Below are positions 15,541 to 24,213 of a DNA stretch of 34,059 bases, one piece after another. The notes under the pieces are model-generated. The model ran no database searches and had not been told where the DNA came from. It saw nothing but the letters and a program-made list of their open reading frames with translations. Each line of letters opens with the position of its first letter. The first letter of the stretch is position 1. The position numbers and the translations under genes are program-made. Source of the stretch: Stenotrophomonas maltophilia (GTDB lineage Bacteria > Pseudomonadota > Gammaproteobacteria > Xanthomonadales > Xanthomonadaceae); the NCBI RefSeq assembly GCF_003970865.1, contig NZ_RXLZ01000053.1:1-34059 (forward strand). The letters run 5' to 3'.

Positions 15541-17397
15541 TCAGATGGCCACGTTCTGGAGCTTCTTGCGGCGGCCGTAGATCAGCGTCGCCAGCGCACG
15601 CGACACGGTGATCGCGGTAAACATGGAGGCGAAAATACCGATGATCATGGTCAGCGCGAAGCCCTTCAGCGGACCGGTACCGAATGCGAACAGCGCCACA
15701 CCGACGATCAGGCCGGTCAGGTTGGCGTCGAGGATGGTGCCGGAAGCACGCTCATAACCGGTCACGATCGCGGTCTTGCCCGGCACGCCGGCACGCAGCT
15801 CTTCACGGATACGCTCGTTGATCAGCACGTTGGCGTCCACCGATAGGCCAACCGACAACGCCAGACCGGCGAAGCCCGGCAGGGTCATCGTCGCGGTGAA
15901 CATCGACATCACCGCCACCACGATCAGCAGGTTGAACAGCATCGCGATCGAGGTGATCACGCCGAACATGCGGTAGTAGACGCTGAAGAACACCAGGGTG
16001 AACAGGAATGCGAACACCACTGCACGCATACCGTTCTTGACGTTCTCGGCGCCCAGGCTCGGGCCGACCACGCGCTCTTCGACGAAGTCCATCGGCGCGG
16101 CCAGCGAGCCGGACTTCAGCAGCTTGGCCAGGTCTTCGGCTTCCTTCTTCTGCAGGCCGGTGGTCTGGAAGTTCTTGCCGAACACGCCGTTGATGTTGGC
16201 CACCGAGATCACTTCCTCGTTGACCTTGAAGCCACGCACTTCCTGGCCGTCGACGACGGTCACGGTCGGCACGCGCTCGGTGTAGACCACCGCCATCGGC
16301 TTGTTCACGTTGGCGCTGGTGAAATCGAACATGCGCTGGCCGCCGACATTGTTCAGCGTCACGCTGACTGCCGGAGAACCGCTGTTCGAATCAGTCACCG
16401 CCTGCGCGCCGACCATCTGGTCACCGGTGACGATCACGCGCTTGTTCAACAGGACCGGACCACCGCCATCACGACGCTGGTAGACCTTCGCTTCCGGCGG
16501 AATGCGGCCGGAGTTGATGGCGTCCTGTGCATTGCCGTCAACCACCGCGCGGTACTCGAGGGTAGCGGTGGCACCGATCATGCGCTTGGCTTCGGCGGTG
16601 TCCTGCACGCCCGGCAGCTGCACGACCACGCGATCGGCACCCTGGCGCTGGATGATCGGCTCGGCCACGCCGAGCTGGTTCACGCGATTGCGCAGGGTGT
16701 TGATGTTCTGCTCGATGGCGCCGTTGGCAATCTGGGTGATCTCGGTTTCCGGCACGGTCACCGTGATGCGATTGCCACTGACGTCGTAGCCGAGAGTCGG
16801 CTGCGCCTTGACCAGGGCGGTGCGGGCACGCTGTGTGGCGTCGTCACCGGCGGACGGGCTCAGGTTCGCCACGATGCTGTTGTCAGCACGGCGTTCCACC
16901 GACTGGTACGGGATGCGGGCATCGCGCAGGGTGCTGCGCACGTCTTCGGTGTAGGCGTCCAGGCGCTTGTCCAGAGCCGCCTTCTGGTCGACCTGCAGCA
17001 CGAAGTGCACGCCACCCTGCAGGTCCAGGCCCAGCACCATCGGGCGACCGCCGAGGTTGGCCAGCCAGTCCGGCACGGTCGAGGCCAGGTTCAGGGCCAC
17101 GGTGTACTTCTCGCCGACGGTGTCACGCAGGGCGTCGCTGGCAGCGGACTGCGCCTTCAGGTCCGGCAGGCGGACAATCAGGCTTTCCCCTTCCTTCTCG
17201 ACACCGATGGTGGTGACACCGGCCGTCTTCAGGTCGGCCAGCACACGGTCGCGCAGCGCATCGTCGATCTGGCCGCCACGGTTGGCGGTGATCTGGAGGG
17301 CCGGGTCCTTCTGGTAGATGTTGGGCAGCGCGTACAGCGCGCTGAGCGCCAGTACGATCAGGATGACGACGTACTTCCAGCGTGGAAATTCGAGCAT
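15541..17397 (-). CDS. secD: Protein translocase subunit SecD
   Basis: Large subunit of SecDF, with a big periplasmic region and six membrane helices. The protein is 618 aa from ATG 17397; the frame extends eight residues further to 17421, without family support. It starts MLEFPRWKYVVILIVLALSA (first helix), then LGLDLQGGVHFVLQVD, the hallmark that binds substrate. The C-terminal membrane domain contains GLALSVGLSVDANVLINERIREE with the Asp used in proton coupling, and ends in a basic RRKKLQN tail. Operon order yajC-secD-secF is conserved in proteobacteria. Confidence 0.97.
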   Translation of the reverse strand: MLEFPRWKYVVILIVLALSALYALPNIYQKDPALQITANRGGQIDDALRDRVLADLKTAGVTTIGVEKEGESLIVRLPDLKAQSAASDALRDTVGEKYTVALNLASTVPDWLANLGGRPMVLGLDLQGGVHFVLQVDQKAALDKRLDAYTEDVRSTLRDARIPYQSVERRADNSIVANLSPSAGDDATQRARTALVKAQPTLGYDVSGNRITVTVPETEITQIANGAIEQNINTLRNRVNQLGVAEPIIQRQGADRVVVQLPGVQDTAEAKRMIGATATLEYRAVVDGNAQDAINSGRIPPEAKVYQRRDGGGPVLLNKRVIVTGDQMVGAQAVTDSNSGSPAVSVTLNNVGGQRMFDFTSANVNKPMAVVYTERVPTVTVVDGQEVRGFKVNEEVISVANINGVFGKNFQTTGLQKKEAEDLAKLLKSGSLAAPMDFVEERVVGPSLGAENVKNGMRAVVFAFLFTLVFFSVYYRMFGVITSIAMLFNLLIVVAVMSMFTATMTLPGFAGLALSVGLSVDANVLINERIREELRAGVPGKTAIVTGYERASGTILDANLTGLIVGVALFAFGTGPLKGFALTMIIGIFASMFTAITVSRALATLIYGRRKKLQNVAI

Positions 17398-17458
17398 TGC
17401 TTGGGTCCCGCGCGGCGCCATCCCCGGCGCCGCGGTTGTGCATCGGAAAGGGAGTGGC

Positions 17459-17803
17459 TTACTGGGCCGACTTCAGGGTACCGGCCGGCAGCACGTTGCC
17501 GACAGCGCCCTTCTGCACGCGGATGCGCACGTTGTCAGCCACTTCAATGGTGATGAAGTTGTCGCCGATGTCGGTGACGATGCCGGCGATGCCGCCGTTG
17601 GTCAGCACTTCATCGCCACGCTTGATCTTCTCCAGCATGGCCTTGTGCTCCTTCTGCCGCTTCATCTGCGGGCGGATCATCAGGAAGTACATGATGGCGA
17701 TCAGGATCACCGGGAACAGCAGCGTGGTCAGGCCCATGCCCTGCGGTTGGCCGCCGGCGGCCTGGGCGTGGGCGGCGGGAATCAGGAAAGCAAGCAGGTT
17801 CAT
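17459..17803 (-). CDS. yajC: Sec translocon accessory protein YajC
   Basis: Single-span inner-membrane protein that associates with SecDF and the Sec holo-translocon. It is 114 aa: a short N-terminal segment (LLAFLIPAAHAQAAGG), a membrane helix at about 27-43 (LTTLLFPVILIAIMYFLMIRPQ), then a basic RPQMKRQKEHKAMLEKIKRGDEV stretch and a small cytosolic beta domain with GGIAGIV. ATG 17803 has AAGGA nine bases upstream. It lies 61 bp before secD and 134 bp after tgt on the same strand. Confidence 0.96.
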   Translation of the reverse strand: MNLLAFLIPAAHAQAAGGQPQGMGLTTLLFPVILIAIMYFLMIRPQMKRQKEHKAMLEKIKRGDEVLTNGGIAGIVTDIGDNFITIEVADNVRIRVQKGAVGNVLPAGTLKSAQ

Positions 17804-17937
17804 CGTTGGTCCTTTGGTTGGGCGGCGCTCCGGCCCTTTCACGGGCACGGGGTGTCGACCGCGGATCTGGGTCAGCCTTGAAGTATGCCACGGCCCCGGG
17901 CGTTCGTCCTTGGGCCGTTTGGCAGGGGGTGTTCGGG

Positions 17938-19068
17938 TTACAGGGGCGGTGCTACCGCCCCGCGTGCCGCGTAGAAAGACTCACGGAAGGCCAGGAAGGT
18001 TCCCGCTTCGATGGCCGCACGGATGTCGGCCATGAGCTTTTCGTAATAGAACAGGTTGTGCAGCGTGCCCAGCATCGGCGCCAGCATCTCGTTGCAGCGG
18101 TCCAGGTGGCGCAGGTAGGAACGGGTGTAGCCGCCGGTGCAGGCCACGCAGCCGCAGCCCGGCTCGATCGGGTCCATGTCCCGCGCGTACTGGGAATTCC
18201 GGATGCGAACGGTGCCGAACGAGGTGAAATAGTGGCCGTTGCGGGCGTTACGGGTGGGCATCACGCAGTCGAACATGTCCACGCCACGTGCGACACCCTC
18301 GACCAGGTCTTCCGGCCGACCCACGCCCATCAGATAGCGCGGGCGGTCACCCGGCAGCTCCGGATCCAGGTGGTCGAGCATGGCGTTGCGCTCGTGCTCC
18401 GGCTCGCCCACGGCCAGGCCGCCGATGGCGTAGCCGTCGAAGCCGATCGCCTGCAGGGCCTCGGCCGAACGGCTGCGCAGATCGGTGTGCACCCCGCCCT
18501 GGACGATGCCGAACAGGGCCGCGTCGTTGCCGAGCTCGTCATGCGCGTTGCGGCTGCGCTGGGCCCAGCGCAGGCTCAGCTCCATCGAGCGACGGGCAAC
18601 GTCCTCGGTGGCCGGGTACGGCGTGCACTCGTCGAAGATCATCACCACGTCCGAGTCGAGCACCTTCTGGATCTTCATGCTCTCTTCCGGGCCCAGGAAC
18701 ACACGGGCACCGTCGGTGGGCGAGGCAAAGGTCACGCCCTGCTCGGTGATCTTGCGGCGGTGGGCCAGCGAGAACACCTGGAAGCCGCCGGAGTCGGTCA
18801 GGATCGGGCCATCCCAGCGGCAGAAGCCGTGCAGGCCGCCGTGGTCGGCGATGATGTCCAGGCCCGGGCGCAGGTACAGGTGGAACGTGTTGCCGAGGAT
18901 GATCTCGGCGCCCAGCGCACGCACCTGGTCCGGCAGGATGCCCTTGACCGAGCCATAGGTCCCGACCGGCATGAAGGCCGGCGTTTCCACCGTGCCACGC
19001 GGGAAGGTCAGGCGGCCACGGCGGGCACGGCCGTCGCGGGTCTGGAGCTGGAACTGCAATCGGGACAT
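17938..19068 (-). CDS. tgt: tRNA-guanine transglycosylase (queuine)
   Basis: Exchanges guanine at position 34 of GUN-anticodon tRNAs for preQ1 in queuosine synthesis. The length is 376 aa, as expected. Motifs are [11 protein letters not shown] (substrate pocket, with the conserved Asp), [18 protein letters not shown], and [19 protein letters not shown], which contains the nucleophilic Asp. The zinc site is [19 protein letters not shown] plus a later His. The start [18 protein letters not shown] agrees with the family. It belongs to the queA-tgt-yajC-secDF cluster, but here an extra gene lies between it and queA. Confidence 0.97.
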   Translation of the reverse strand: MSRLQFQLQTRDGRARRGRLTFPRGTVETPAFMPVGTYGSVKGILPDQVRALGAEIILGNTFHLYLRPGLDIIADHGGLHGFCRWDGPILTDSGGFQVFSLAHRRKITEQGVTFASPTDGARVFLGPEESMKIQKVLDSDVVMIFDECTPYPATEDVARRSMELSLRWAQRSRNAHDELGNDAALFGIVQGGVHTDLRSRSAEALQAIGFDGYAIGGLAVGEPEHERNAMLDHLDPELPGDRPRYLMGVGRPEDLVEGVARGVDMFDCVMPTRNARNGHYFTSFGTVRIRNSQYARDMDPIEPGCGCVACTGGYTRSYLRHLDRCNEMLAPMLGTLHNLFYYEKLMADIRAAIEAGTFLAFRESFYAARGAVAPPL

Positions 19069-19148
19069 GGAGCGGTCATTCAGGCAAATAGTTGTCTATT
19101 GTCCCCCAAAACCCGGCGCCGACGAACCCCACGACCTGTCTACGCCGT

Positions 19149-20246
19149 TCAGCGCCCTGCCCGCAGGCGCCAGCGCTGCGCCACCAGGTCAGCCAGGGCG
19201 TCCGCCTGGATCGAGTTCAGGATGTCGTTGTGGTCGGCCGAGACACTGTCTGCGCCTGCGATCACCCAGACCGGACGTTGCTGCATCGGCGCACAGCCCT
19301 GGCCCGGTATGGTCCGGGCGCGCAGAACGAAACGGCCATCGGCAAGCGTTGCGGTACAGGCGTCCAGCGGCGGCGGCGGACAGGCCTCGGCCGTGGCGCA
19401 GACCCAGGCTCGATGGGTCTGGCGCTGACGGTCAAATCCAATGGGCGTGCCCCTGAACGCAATCCGGTAGCCCACACCGACGGCCTTGTCGCCCTGCGCC
19501 TGCAGCACCGTCACCTTTCGATGCTGGCGCAAAGCGTCCGCAGCCGTGATCGATACCGTTCCGGCAAATGCCGGTGACGCTGCCCACGCGGAGACCAGCG
19601 CCTGCTCGACCTCGTCGAACTCACGCTCGGCCACTGCCGGATTGAGCATGAAGTACTCGAAGCCGCCCAACTGCTCCTGCACCAGGCCATCCTTGATGGC
19701 ATGGAACAAGGCGGAGCCGCCGAAACTGTGGCCGATCATGTAGACCGCCCTCTCCGGATGCTGCTCGCGCAACAGGGCCACCACCTGCGCCAGCCCGTTC
19801 TCCCCTACCGTCACCGAGGCCTTCTTTCGATCCCATACCGTCAGAAAGTCGCTCGGCTCCCAGGCCAGCGGGGTATCGTAGGAGTCACCACGCCACCCCA
19901 CATAGAGCCCCCTCACCGGGGTCCCCGCCTTGGCCTCGACCTTGCCAAGGAACTCTTCAAAATCAGTGAAGTTGCTGTCATTGGGCGATGCGTTGTGGTG
20001 CCAGCCGTTGATGAAGACCACCACCGGGAGATCAACAGGTTCCGCCGCCAGCCAGCGCTGCAGACGGTTGAACTGGCCCGGCCAATGGAAGCCCCCGGCA
20101 TCATTGATCTCGATCACCATTCGCTCGCTGCGCGCGGGCAACGCGAGGGGACGGGCCTCATGCTCGGGCCAGTAGGCGACATCGGGCACGCTGGAACAGG
20201 ACGAAAGGCCACACACGATCAGGCACAACCCGGCAATCCGGCGCAT
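19149..20246 (-). CDS. Predicted alpha/beta-hydrolase lipoprotein
   Basis: A 365-aa predicted lipoprotein with an alpha/beta-hydrolase domain; the substrate is unknown. The N-terminus MRRIAGLCLIVCGLSSCSS is a lipoprotein signal with the lipobox LSSC and Cys17 as the lipid-bearing residue. Hydrolase features are LPVVVFINGWHHNA (oxyanion strand and loop) and YMIGHSFGGSALFHAI, the nucleophile elbow with Ser near 173. The residue after +1 is Ser rather than Asp, so outer-membrane delivery is likely. ATG 20246 has AAGGAG upstream; the longer frame to 20408 is ignored. It sits between queA and tgt on the same strand, a position usually without a gene. Confidence 0.85.
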   Translation of the reverse strand: MRRIAGLCLIVCGLSSCSSVPDVAYWPEHEARPLALPARSERMVIEINDAGGFHWPGQFNRLQRWLAAEPVDLPVVVFINGWHHNASPNDSNFTDFEEFLGKVEAKAGTPVRGLYVGWRGDSYDTPLAWEPSDFLTVWDRKKASVTVGENGLAQVVALLREQHPERAVYMIGHSFGGSALFHAIKDGLVQEQLGGFEYFMLNPAVAEREFDEVEQALVSAWAASPAFAGTVSITAADALRQHRKVTVLQAQGDKAVGVGYRIAFRGTPIGFDRQRQTHRAWVCATAEACPPPPLDACTATLADGRFVLRARTIPGQGCAPMQQRPVWVIAGADSVSADHNDILNSIQADALADLVAQRWRLRAGR

Positions 20247-20604
20247 GAGCGTTCTCCTTGGTGGGGCACCGGCCCCTCCCCGGGGTCTGCGCGATGCGAT
20301 CCTAGCCCGCTGTCGCAGGCCTTGGACGACCGCCTGTCGGCGCGCTGCCCGCGCAATCCTGAAAGAAGCGACAAACCTCGCGGGGCGAAGCTTCAACTTC
20401 GTCGCCACTGGCCTTGGCGGGCGGTCACCACATCACTCGCAGTGCACCTTCTGCTGTGAAGATCGTTGGGATGCCATCCACACATGGCGTGGATCTACTG
20501 ATTCCAGCGGCAGTAGAGCCACGCCATGCGTGGCTTTCCGCCCATCCAGGTATCGGCAAGTGCGCACCAACGGTGCGCACCCACCACAAGCGGAGGCTGT
20601 GGCC
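20247..20604. repeat. 358-bp spacer with three SMAG-like palindromes
   Basis: The space between queA and the hydrolase gene. 20475-20498 is an inverted SMAG ending CTAC (core ATCCAC/GTGGAT). 20513-20536 is a direct one (GTAGAGCCACGC/GCGTGGC). 20560-20580 is GTGCGCACC-AAC-GGTGCGCAC. The two GTAG heads face each other. 20247-20470 contains no recognisable gene and should include the hydrolase gene promoter, although I see no clear promoter boxes. A long plus-strand frame through this region is antisense noise. Confidence 0.8.
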
Positions 20605-21672
20605 CTACCCCGCCTGCGGGTACAGCAACATCGCGTCGCCGTAGCTGAAGAAGCGGTAGCGCTGCTCGATCGCGTGCTGGTAGGCCTCGAACACGCGCTC
20701 CTTGCCGGCGAACGCGGAAATCATCATCAGCAGCGTGCTTTCCGGCAGGTGGAAGTTGGTCACCATCGCGTCAACGCTGCGGATGCGGTAGCCCGGGGTG
20801 ATGAAGATCTGCGTTTCACCGGCGAACGGCAGCAGTTCGCCATCGCGCATCGCGCTTTCCAGCGCGCGCACCACGGTGGTGCCGACACCGATCACGCGGC
20901 CGCCGCCGGCGCGCGTGCGCCGCACCTGCTGCACCAGTTCGGCGCCGACGTTCAGCCACTCGCGGTGCATCACGTGGTCCTTCAGGTCATCGGCGCGCAC
21001 CGGCTGGAAGGTGCCCGCGCCCACGTGCAGGGTGACGTGGCCGAACTCCACGCCCTTGTCCTTCAGCGCGGCCAGCAGCGGTTCGTCGAAATGCAGGCCG
21101 GCGGTCGGCGCCGCCACCGCGCCCACTTCGCGCGCGAACACAGTCTGGTAGCGCTCGCGGTCGTCCACGCCCGGCTCGCGCTGGATGTACGGCGGCAGCG
21201 GCAGGCGGCCGGCATGCAGCAGCCACTGTTCCAGCGATTCCGGCACATGGAACTGCAGCACGTAGAACTCGCCGTCGCGGCCCAGCACCTCGGCTTCACC
21301 ACCGGCATCCAGCGCGATGCGGCTGCCCGCCTTCGGCGATTTGCTGGCCCCCACCTGGGCACGCGCCTGCTGGCCGCCGAGCAGGCGCTCGATCAGGATC
21401 TCGACGCGGCCACCGCTGGCCTTCTGCCCGAACAGGCGCGCCGGGATCACCCGGGTGTCGTTGAACACCAGCAGGTCGCCCGGCTGCAGCAGCGACGGCA
21501 GGTCGCGCACCTGCAGATCGGTGAAGGCATCGGGCGCCGGCGGCACCAGCAGCAGGCGGCTTGCGGAACGTTCGGCCAGGGGTGCCTGCGCGATCAGTTC
21601 AGCCGGCAGGTCGTAGTGGAAATCGGACTTCTTCAAGGCAGTGGGCGGCAACAGGTCGACAATGGCGCGCAT
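20605..21672 (-). CDS. queA: S-adenosylmethionine:tRNA ribosyltransferase-isomerase
   Basis: Transfers and rearranges the ribosyl part of SAM onto preQ1-tRNA to give epoxyqueuosine. The protein is 355 aa from ATG 21672. Family motifs are [74 protein letters not shown] and [30 protein letters not shown]. The first 13 residues ([13 protein letters not shown]) precede the usual QueA start, so a TTG just before KKSDF is an alternative. The frame to 21723 is not supported. It is divergent from the aminotransferase gene, with about 210 bp between starts. Confidence 0.96.
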   Translation of the reverse strand: MRAIVDLLPPTALKKSDFHYDLPAELIAQAPLAERSASRLLLVPPAPDAFTDLQVRDLPSLLQPGDLLVFNDTRVIPARLFGQKASGGRVEILIERLLGGQQARAQVGASKSPKAGSRIALDAGGEAEVLGRDGEFYVLQFHVPESLEQWLLHAGRLPLPPYIQREPGVDDRERYQTVFAREVGAVAAPTAGLHFDEPLLAALKDKGVEFGHVTLHVGAGTFQPVRADDLKDHVMHREWLNVGAELVQQVRRTRAGGGRVIGVGTTVVRALESAMRDGELLPFAGETQIFITPGYRIRSVDAMVTNFHLPESTLLMMISAFAGKERVFEAYQHAIEQRYRFFSYGDAMLLYPQAG

Positions 21673-21817
21673 TGTACGTCCAGCGTCTGCGAGCGGGCGT
21701 GCTTCGCGGCGAACGTCGCGCAAAATGCTGCTATGCAGCAGGTTTCTGCGGGGTTATCGCGCAAAAAAACAAGTGCTAGCATCGAGCCGGAAGTCCGCTG
21801 CACGAGCCTGCCCCAAG

Positions 21818-21840
21818 CGCGCGTGATGACGCGCGTTTTG
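21818..21840 (+). promoter_or_regulatory. Terminator-like hairpin in the aminotransferase leader
   Basis: CGCGCG - TGATGA - CGCGCG (21818-21835) is a perfect 6-bp GC stem followed directly by TTTTGCTTTT, 43 bases before the start codon at 21883. It has the form of an intrinsic terminator within a 5' leader, which suggests attenuation. An in-frame ATG at 21826 lies in the hairpin loop. Confidence 0.55.
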
Positions 21841-21882
21841 CTTTTGAAGACCCGTGCGACCCATTGTTTCAGGAGATCTGCA

Positions 21883-23379
21883 ATGAGCTTCATCGAACGC
21901 CTCGCCCCCCTGCGCAACCAGCCCGGCACCCGCCTCACCTCCGGCCTGGACGATGCCACCCTGACCGCCCTGTCCGCCAACCACCCGCAGCTGATCGCCG
22001 CGGTGGACGCCGCCGCCGAGGAATTCGCGCGCGTGCAGGCCGACCTGGGGCCGCTGCTGGCACAGGACGAACAGGCGCAGATCGACGCGATGCAGGACGG
22101 TTTCGTCAATTTCTACGCCGATGACGCGGTGACCCCGTACGTGGCACTGGCTGCGCGCGGCCCGTGGGTGGTCACCCTGAAGGGCGCCGTGCTGTACGAC
22201 GCCGGCGGCTACGGCATGCTCGGCTTCGGGCACACCCCGGACGCCGTGCTGGAGGCAATGGCCCGCCCGCAGGTGATGGCCAACATCATGACCCCCAGCC
22301 TGTCGCAGCAGCGCTTCATCACCGCCCTGCGCGCCGAGATCGGCCACCGCCGTGGCGGCTGCCCGTTCGCCCGCTTCATGTGCCTGAATTCCGGCTCCGA
22401 AGCGGTCGGCCTGGCCGCGCGCATTGCCGACGTCAACGCCAAGCTGCAGACCGACCCGGGTGCTCGCCACGCCGGCGCTGCGATCAAGCGCGTGGTGGTC
22501 AAGGGCAGCTTCCATGGCCGTACCGACCGCCCTGCCCTCTATTCGGATTCCAGCCGCAAGAGCTACATGCAGCACCTGGCCAGCTACCGTGGCGAGGATT
22601 CGGTGATCACCGTGGCGCCGTACGACGAAACCGGCCTGCGCAAGGTGTTCGAGGACGCCGCGCGCAACCAGTGGTTCATCGAGGCGGTGTTCCTGGAGCC
22701 GGTGATGGGCGAAGGCGATCCGGGCCGTTCGGTGCCGCCGTCGTTCTATGCCGTGGCCCGCGAACTGACCCGTGCCCACGGCAGCCTGCTGCTGCTCGAC
22801 TCGATCCAGGCCGGCCTGCGTGCGCATGGCGTGCTGTCGGTGGTCGACTACCCGGGCTTCGAAGGCCTGGACCCGCCGGACATGGAGACCTACTCCAAGG
22901 CGCTCAACGCCGCGCAGTACCCGCTGTCGGTGCTGGCGGTGACCGAGCATGCCGCGCAGCTGTACCGCAAGGGCATCTATGGCAACACCATGACCAGCAA
23001 CCCGCGTGCGCTGGATGTGGCCTGCGCCACCCTGGCCCAGCTAACCCCGCAGGTGCGCGCCAACATCGCCGAGCGTGGTGCCGAGGCCGTGCGCAAGCTT
23101 GAACAGCTGAAGAACGAGCTGGGCGGGCTGATCACCAAGGTGCAGGGCACCGGCCTGCTGTTCTCCTGCGAGCTGGCCCCGCAGTTCAAGTGCTACGGCG
23201 CCAACTCCACCGAGGAATGGCTGCGCCAGCACGGCATCAACGTGATCCACGGTGGCGAGAACTCGCTGCGCTTCACCCCGCACTTCGGCATGGACAGCGA
23301 GGAGCTGGACCTGCTGGTGGGGATGGTCGGACGTGCCCTGCGTGAAGGCCCGCGCCGCGAGCAGGCCGCCGCAGCGTAA
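21883..23379 (+). CDS. Class-III PLP-dependent aminotransferase, substrate unknown
   Basis: A 498-aa fold-type I PLP enzyme of the class-III (omega-aminotransferase) group. CLNSGSEAVGLAARIADV binds the PLP phosphate, VVVKGSFHGRTD is the usual aromatic/His site, LLLLDSIQAGLRAHG holds Asp306 and Gln309 that contact the pyridine ring, and DMETYSKALNAAQYPLSV carries the Schiff-base Lys339. C-terminal GTGLLFSCEL and GENSLRFTPHF fit the family. The normal DEVQTG is replaced by DSIQAG, and an N-terminal region of about 90 residues precedes the core, so this is an unusual subgroup. I cannot assign the amino donor. ATG 21883 has AGGAG upstream; the in-frame ATG 21826 would add 19 residues. Confidence 0.88.
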   Translation: MSFIERLAPLRNQPGTRLTSGLDDATLTALSANHPQLIAAVDAAAEEFARVQADLGPLLAQDEQAQIDAMQDGFVNFYADDAVTPYVALAARGPWVVTLKGAVLYDAGGYGMLGFGHTPDAVLEAMARPQVMANIMTPSLSQQRFITALRAEIGHRRGGCPFARFMCLNSGSEAVGLAARIADVNAKLQTDPGARHAGAAIKRVVVKGSFHGRTDRPALYSDSSRKSYMQHLASYRGEDSVITVAPYDETGLRKVFEDAARNQWFIEAVFLEPVMGEGDPGRSVPPSFYAVARELTRAHGSLLLLDSIQAGLRAHGVLSVVDYPGFEGLDPPDMETYSKALNAAQYPLSVLAVTEHAAQLYRKGIYGNTMTSNPRALDVACATLAQLTPQVRANIAERGAEAVRKLEQLKNELGGLITKVQGTGLLFSCELAPQFKCYGANSTEEWLRQHGINVIHGGENSLRFTPHFGMDSEELDLLVGMVGRALREGPRREQAAAA

Positions 23380-23395
23380 GTCTGGCTTGGTGTTT

Positions 23396-23497
23396 GTAGA
23401 GTCGAGCTTGCTCGACTGCATTTCGTTCAGGCACCGCGATAGTCGAGCAAGCTCGACTCTACTGAACGAAGAGCAGCCGAGCGCGGCTCGGCTCTAC
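23396..23497. repeat. Three SMAG elements after the aminotransferase gene
   Basis: 23396-23418 (GTAGAGTCGAGC/GCTCGACT) and its inverse at 23441-23462 form a dimer with the same core as the pair at 6426-6481. A third, inverted unit at 23474-23497 has the core AGCCGAGC/GCTCGGCT. Confidence 0.9.
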
Positions 23498-23531
23498 AGA
23501 AGGCCTCTCAAGGCCTCATAATCCTTGGACA

Positions 23532-23572
23532 CCCCGTCCCTGACCGCCCTGCGGTCGGCGACGGGGCGTTTT
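23532..23572 (+). terminator. Intrinsic terminator between aminotransferase and LOG genes
   Basis: CCCCGTC (23532-23538) pairs with GACGGGG (23560-23566), with an inner stem TGACCGC/GCGGTCG around CCT, then CGTTTTCG. This is a long stem followed by a short T-run on the plus strand, 29 bp before the next ATG. Confidence 0.75.
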
Positions 23573-23600
23573 CGTTTCCGGCCAAGAGACAGGAAGATCC

Positions 23601-24194
23601 ATGAAATCGATCTGTGTGTACTGTGGTTCCAACGCTGGCAGCAAGCCGGCCTATACCGAACGCGCCATTGCACTGGGTGACCGCATCGCCCGCGACGGCC
23701 TGCGCCTGGTCTATGGCGGCGGCAATGTCGGCCTGATGGGAACCGTGGCCAATGCCGTACTCGCCGCCGGCGGCGAGGTGACCGGCGTGATCCCGCGCCA
23801 GCTGGCCGACTGGGAAGTGGCCCACCGCGGCCTGACCGAACTGGAAATTGTCGGTTCGATGCATGAGCGCAAGTCGCGCATGTTCGACCTCGCCGATGGC
23901 TTCGTCACCCTGCCCGGCGGCTTCGGCACCATGGAAGAGATCTTCGAGATGCTGACCTGGCGCCAGTTGGGCATCGGCAACAAGCCGTGCGCGTTCCTCG
24001 ACGTGGAAGGTTTCTATGCCCCGTTGATCGGCATGATCGACCGCATGGTGGAAGAGCGCTTCCTGCACCCGGACCAGCGCCAGGACCTGTGGTACGGCTC
24101 GGACATCGAAGAGATGCTGGAGTGGATGAAGAACTACCAGCCGGCCCAGGCCTCGAAGTGGATCGACGAAAAGCGCCGCGCCGCCCTGCGTTGA
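23601..24194 (+). CDS. LOG-family Rossmann-fold protein (TIGR00730 type)
   Basis: A 197-aa protein of the LONELY GUY family, which includes cytokinin riboside 5'-monophosphate phosphoribohydrolases; many bacterial members act as nucleotide phosphoribohydrolases. SICVYCGSNAGSKPAY opens the protein, LVYGGGNVGLMGTVANAVL (residues 36-54) is the nucleotide-binding loop, MHERKSRMFDLADGF follows, and LPGGFGTMEEIFEMLTWRQLG is the catalytic PGGxGTxxE motif. ATG 23601 follows an AGGAAG Shine-Dalgarno. It is separated from the upstream gene by a terminator and from the convergent GGDEF/EAL gene by 19 bp. Confidence 0.94.
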   Translation: MKSICVYCGSNAGSKPAYTERAIALGDRIARDGLRLVYGGGNVGLMGTVANAVLAAGGEVTGVIPRQLADWEVAHRGLTELEIVGSMHERKSRMFDLADGFVTLPGGFGTMEEIFEMLTWRQLGIGNKPCAFLDVEGFYAPLIGMIDRMVEERFLHPDQRQDLWYGSDIEEMLEWMKNYQPAQASKWIDEKRRAALR

Positions 24195-24213
24195 TGCAGC
24201 TGCACGCGGTGGC

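Noticed and set aside
20245..23379. A continuous 1044-codon plus-strand frame across the queA region into the aminotransferase gene
   Set aside because: The first half is antisense to queA, which has clear family motifs on the minus strand. The true aminotransferase start at 21883 has its own Shine-Dalgarno and matches family length.
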